Source of the DNA: JBOGJG01 sp050747825
GTDB taxonomy: Bacteria > Acidobacteriota > UBA6911 > RPQK01 > JBOGJG01
Length of the DNA stretch: 5,619 nt
Direction of reading: 5' to 3'
Assembly: GCA_050747825.1 (NCBI GenBank)
Contig: JBOGJG010000148.1
Span: 1-5,619 of the forward strand
How positions within the stretch are numbered: the stretch's first letter is position 1; every line of letters begins with the position of its first letter. The notes below the pieces were generated by a model. The model was given only the letters and a program-made list of their open reading frames with translations, did no database searches and was not told the DNA's origin. The position numbers and the translations under genes were made by a program. Of the stretch, positions 5,493 to 5,619 are shown in pieces.

Positions 5493-5596
5493 GACCCAAA
5501 GCATTCGTAATCGGGCTTTGATCTGAGTTTGGGTCAAGCTCCCTGTTGAGTCGTGGACGCTGGTGTCCGCGATGAACGAAGCACAGGGAGGATCGG
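5493..5596 (+). ncRNA. Structured leader of IS110 transposase, candidate bridge RNA
   Basis: The segment before the transposase ATG has several paired blocks: GACCCAAA (5493-5500) with TTTGGGTC (5528-5535); the overlapping alternative CAAAGC (5497-5502) with GCTTTG (5515-5520); a hairpin CGTGGAC-GCTGGT-GTCCGCG (5552-5571, one G-U pair); and CTCCCTGT (5539-5546) with ACAGGGAG (5583-5590), which encloses that hairpin. IS110-family elements are known to encode a bridge RNA in a noncoding end, in many members upstream of the transposase, with a 5' stem and two internal loops that guide donor and target. Position and multi-stem layout fit; loop guides, the left boundary and the promoter cannot be verified because the right end is outside the window. 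Confidence 0.38.
5583..5590 (+). promoter_or_regulatory. Ribosome-binding site of IS110 transposase, in a stem
   Basis: AGGGAGG (5585-5591) is a strong SD, five bases before the ATG. Eight bases, ACAGGGAG (5583-5590), are perfectly complementary to CTCCCTGT at 5539-5546, so the folded leader would hide the SD and limit transposase synthesis. Confidence 0.55.
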
Positions 5597-5619
5597 ATGA
5601 CGTACTACGTCGCTTTGGA
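5597..5619 (+). CDS. IS110-family transposase, N-terminus only (cut by window end)
   Basis: ATG 5597 with a strong SD (AGGGAGG) opens MTYYVALD/E at the edge of the window. The start M-[TS]-Y-Y-V-[GA]-L-D is the characteristic beginning of IS110-family DEDD transposases (RuvC-like domain, first catalytic Asp in the GLD position). Only seven full codons are visible and the eighth is GA-, consistent with Asp. The rest lies outside, so integrity is unknown. Confidence 0.68.

Larger units (their letters stand above)
5493..5619 (+). mobile_element. Left end of an IS110-family insertion sequence
   Basis: The window ends inside an IS110-type element: the transposase start plus its noncoding left end. 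IS110 elements usually lack terminal inverted repeats and target duplications, so the exact left boundary cannot be read here; 5493 is only the edge of the structured region. It may have inserted next to the MITE-like element. Confidence 0.5.

Noticed and set aside
1..5619. CRISPR array, tRNA or rRNA genes, nod box
   Set aside because: No regularly spaced identical repeats with unique spacers, no cloverleaf-like sequence and no nod-box-like motif were seen on either strand.

Overview
This window looks like accessory, partly degraded DNA from an alphaproteobacterium, most likely of the rhizobial order Hyphomicrobiales (Bradyrhizobium-like). The basis is the family resemblance of the NuoI, 7Fe ferredoxin and ClpP proteins, the fairly GC-rich codon use, and the density of broken genes, dispersed repeats and insertion-sequence sequence. 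Such a mix is typical of a symbiosis island, plasmid or other genomic island. The assignment rests on recognition of protein families, not on a search.

Layout. Positions 1-223 hold no gene, only short degenerate repeats. From 224 to 4116 everything recognisable is on the minus strand. Read in the direction of transcription it runs: an unrecognised 83-aa protein (4116-3865); a 7Fe FdxA-type ferredoxin that starts with TTG directly after the previous stop (3864-3529); a stand-alone NuoI, the 2x[4Fe-4S] subunit of complex I (3411-2875); a HemD-like uroporphyrinogen-III synthase (2805-1942); a small ORF coupled to the hemD stop (1936-1670) that crosses a rho-independent terminator (about 1798-1847); a clpP cut off just after its active-site serine (1581-~1240); and, joined out of frame at that point, the last ~338 codons of a SidA/IucD/PvdA-type N-hydroxylating monooxygenase (~1243-224).

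From 4117 to 4450 no convincing gene is seen. After it come a small membrane protein on the plus strand (4451-4678) and, converging on it, a 59-aa FlbD-like protein (4796-4617). Upstream of the latter is a secreted Pro/Glu-rich small protein broken by a one-base frameshift (5158-4846). Positions 5159-5596 contain no gene but are rich in structure: 26-bp tandem repeats, a ~158-bp MITE-like inverted-repeat element, and a highly structured leader directly before the start of an IS110-family transposase (5597 to the window end).

Function. The intact core, orf83-fdxA-nuoI-hemD, is a compact co-oriented set combining two low-potential Fe-S electron carriers with a tetrapyrrole enzyme. A redox or heme-related accessory role is inferred, not shown. 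The most interesting new signal is the IS110 leader: nested and competing hairpins and an 8-bp stem covering the transposase ribosome-binding site, in the place where IS110-family elements are known to encode a bridge RNA.
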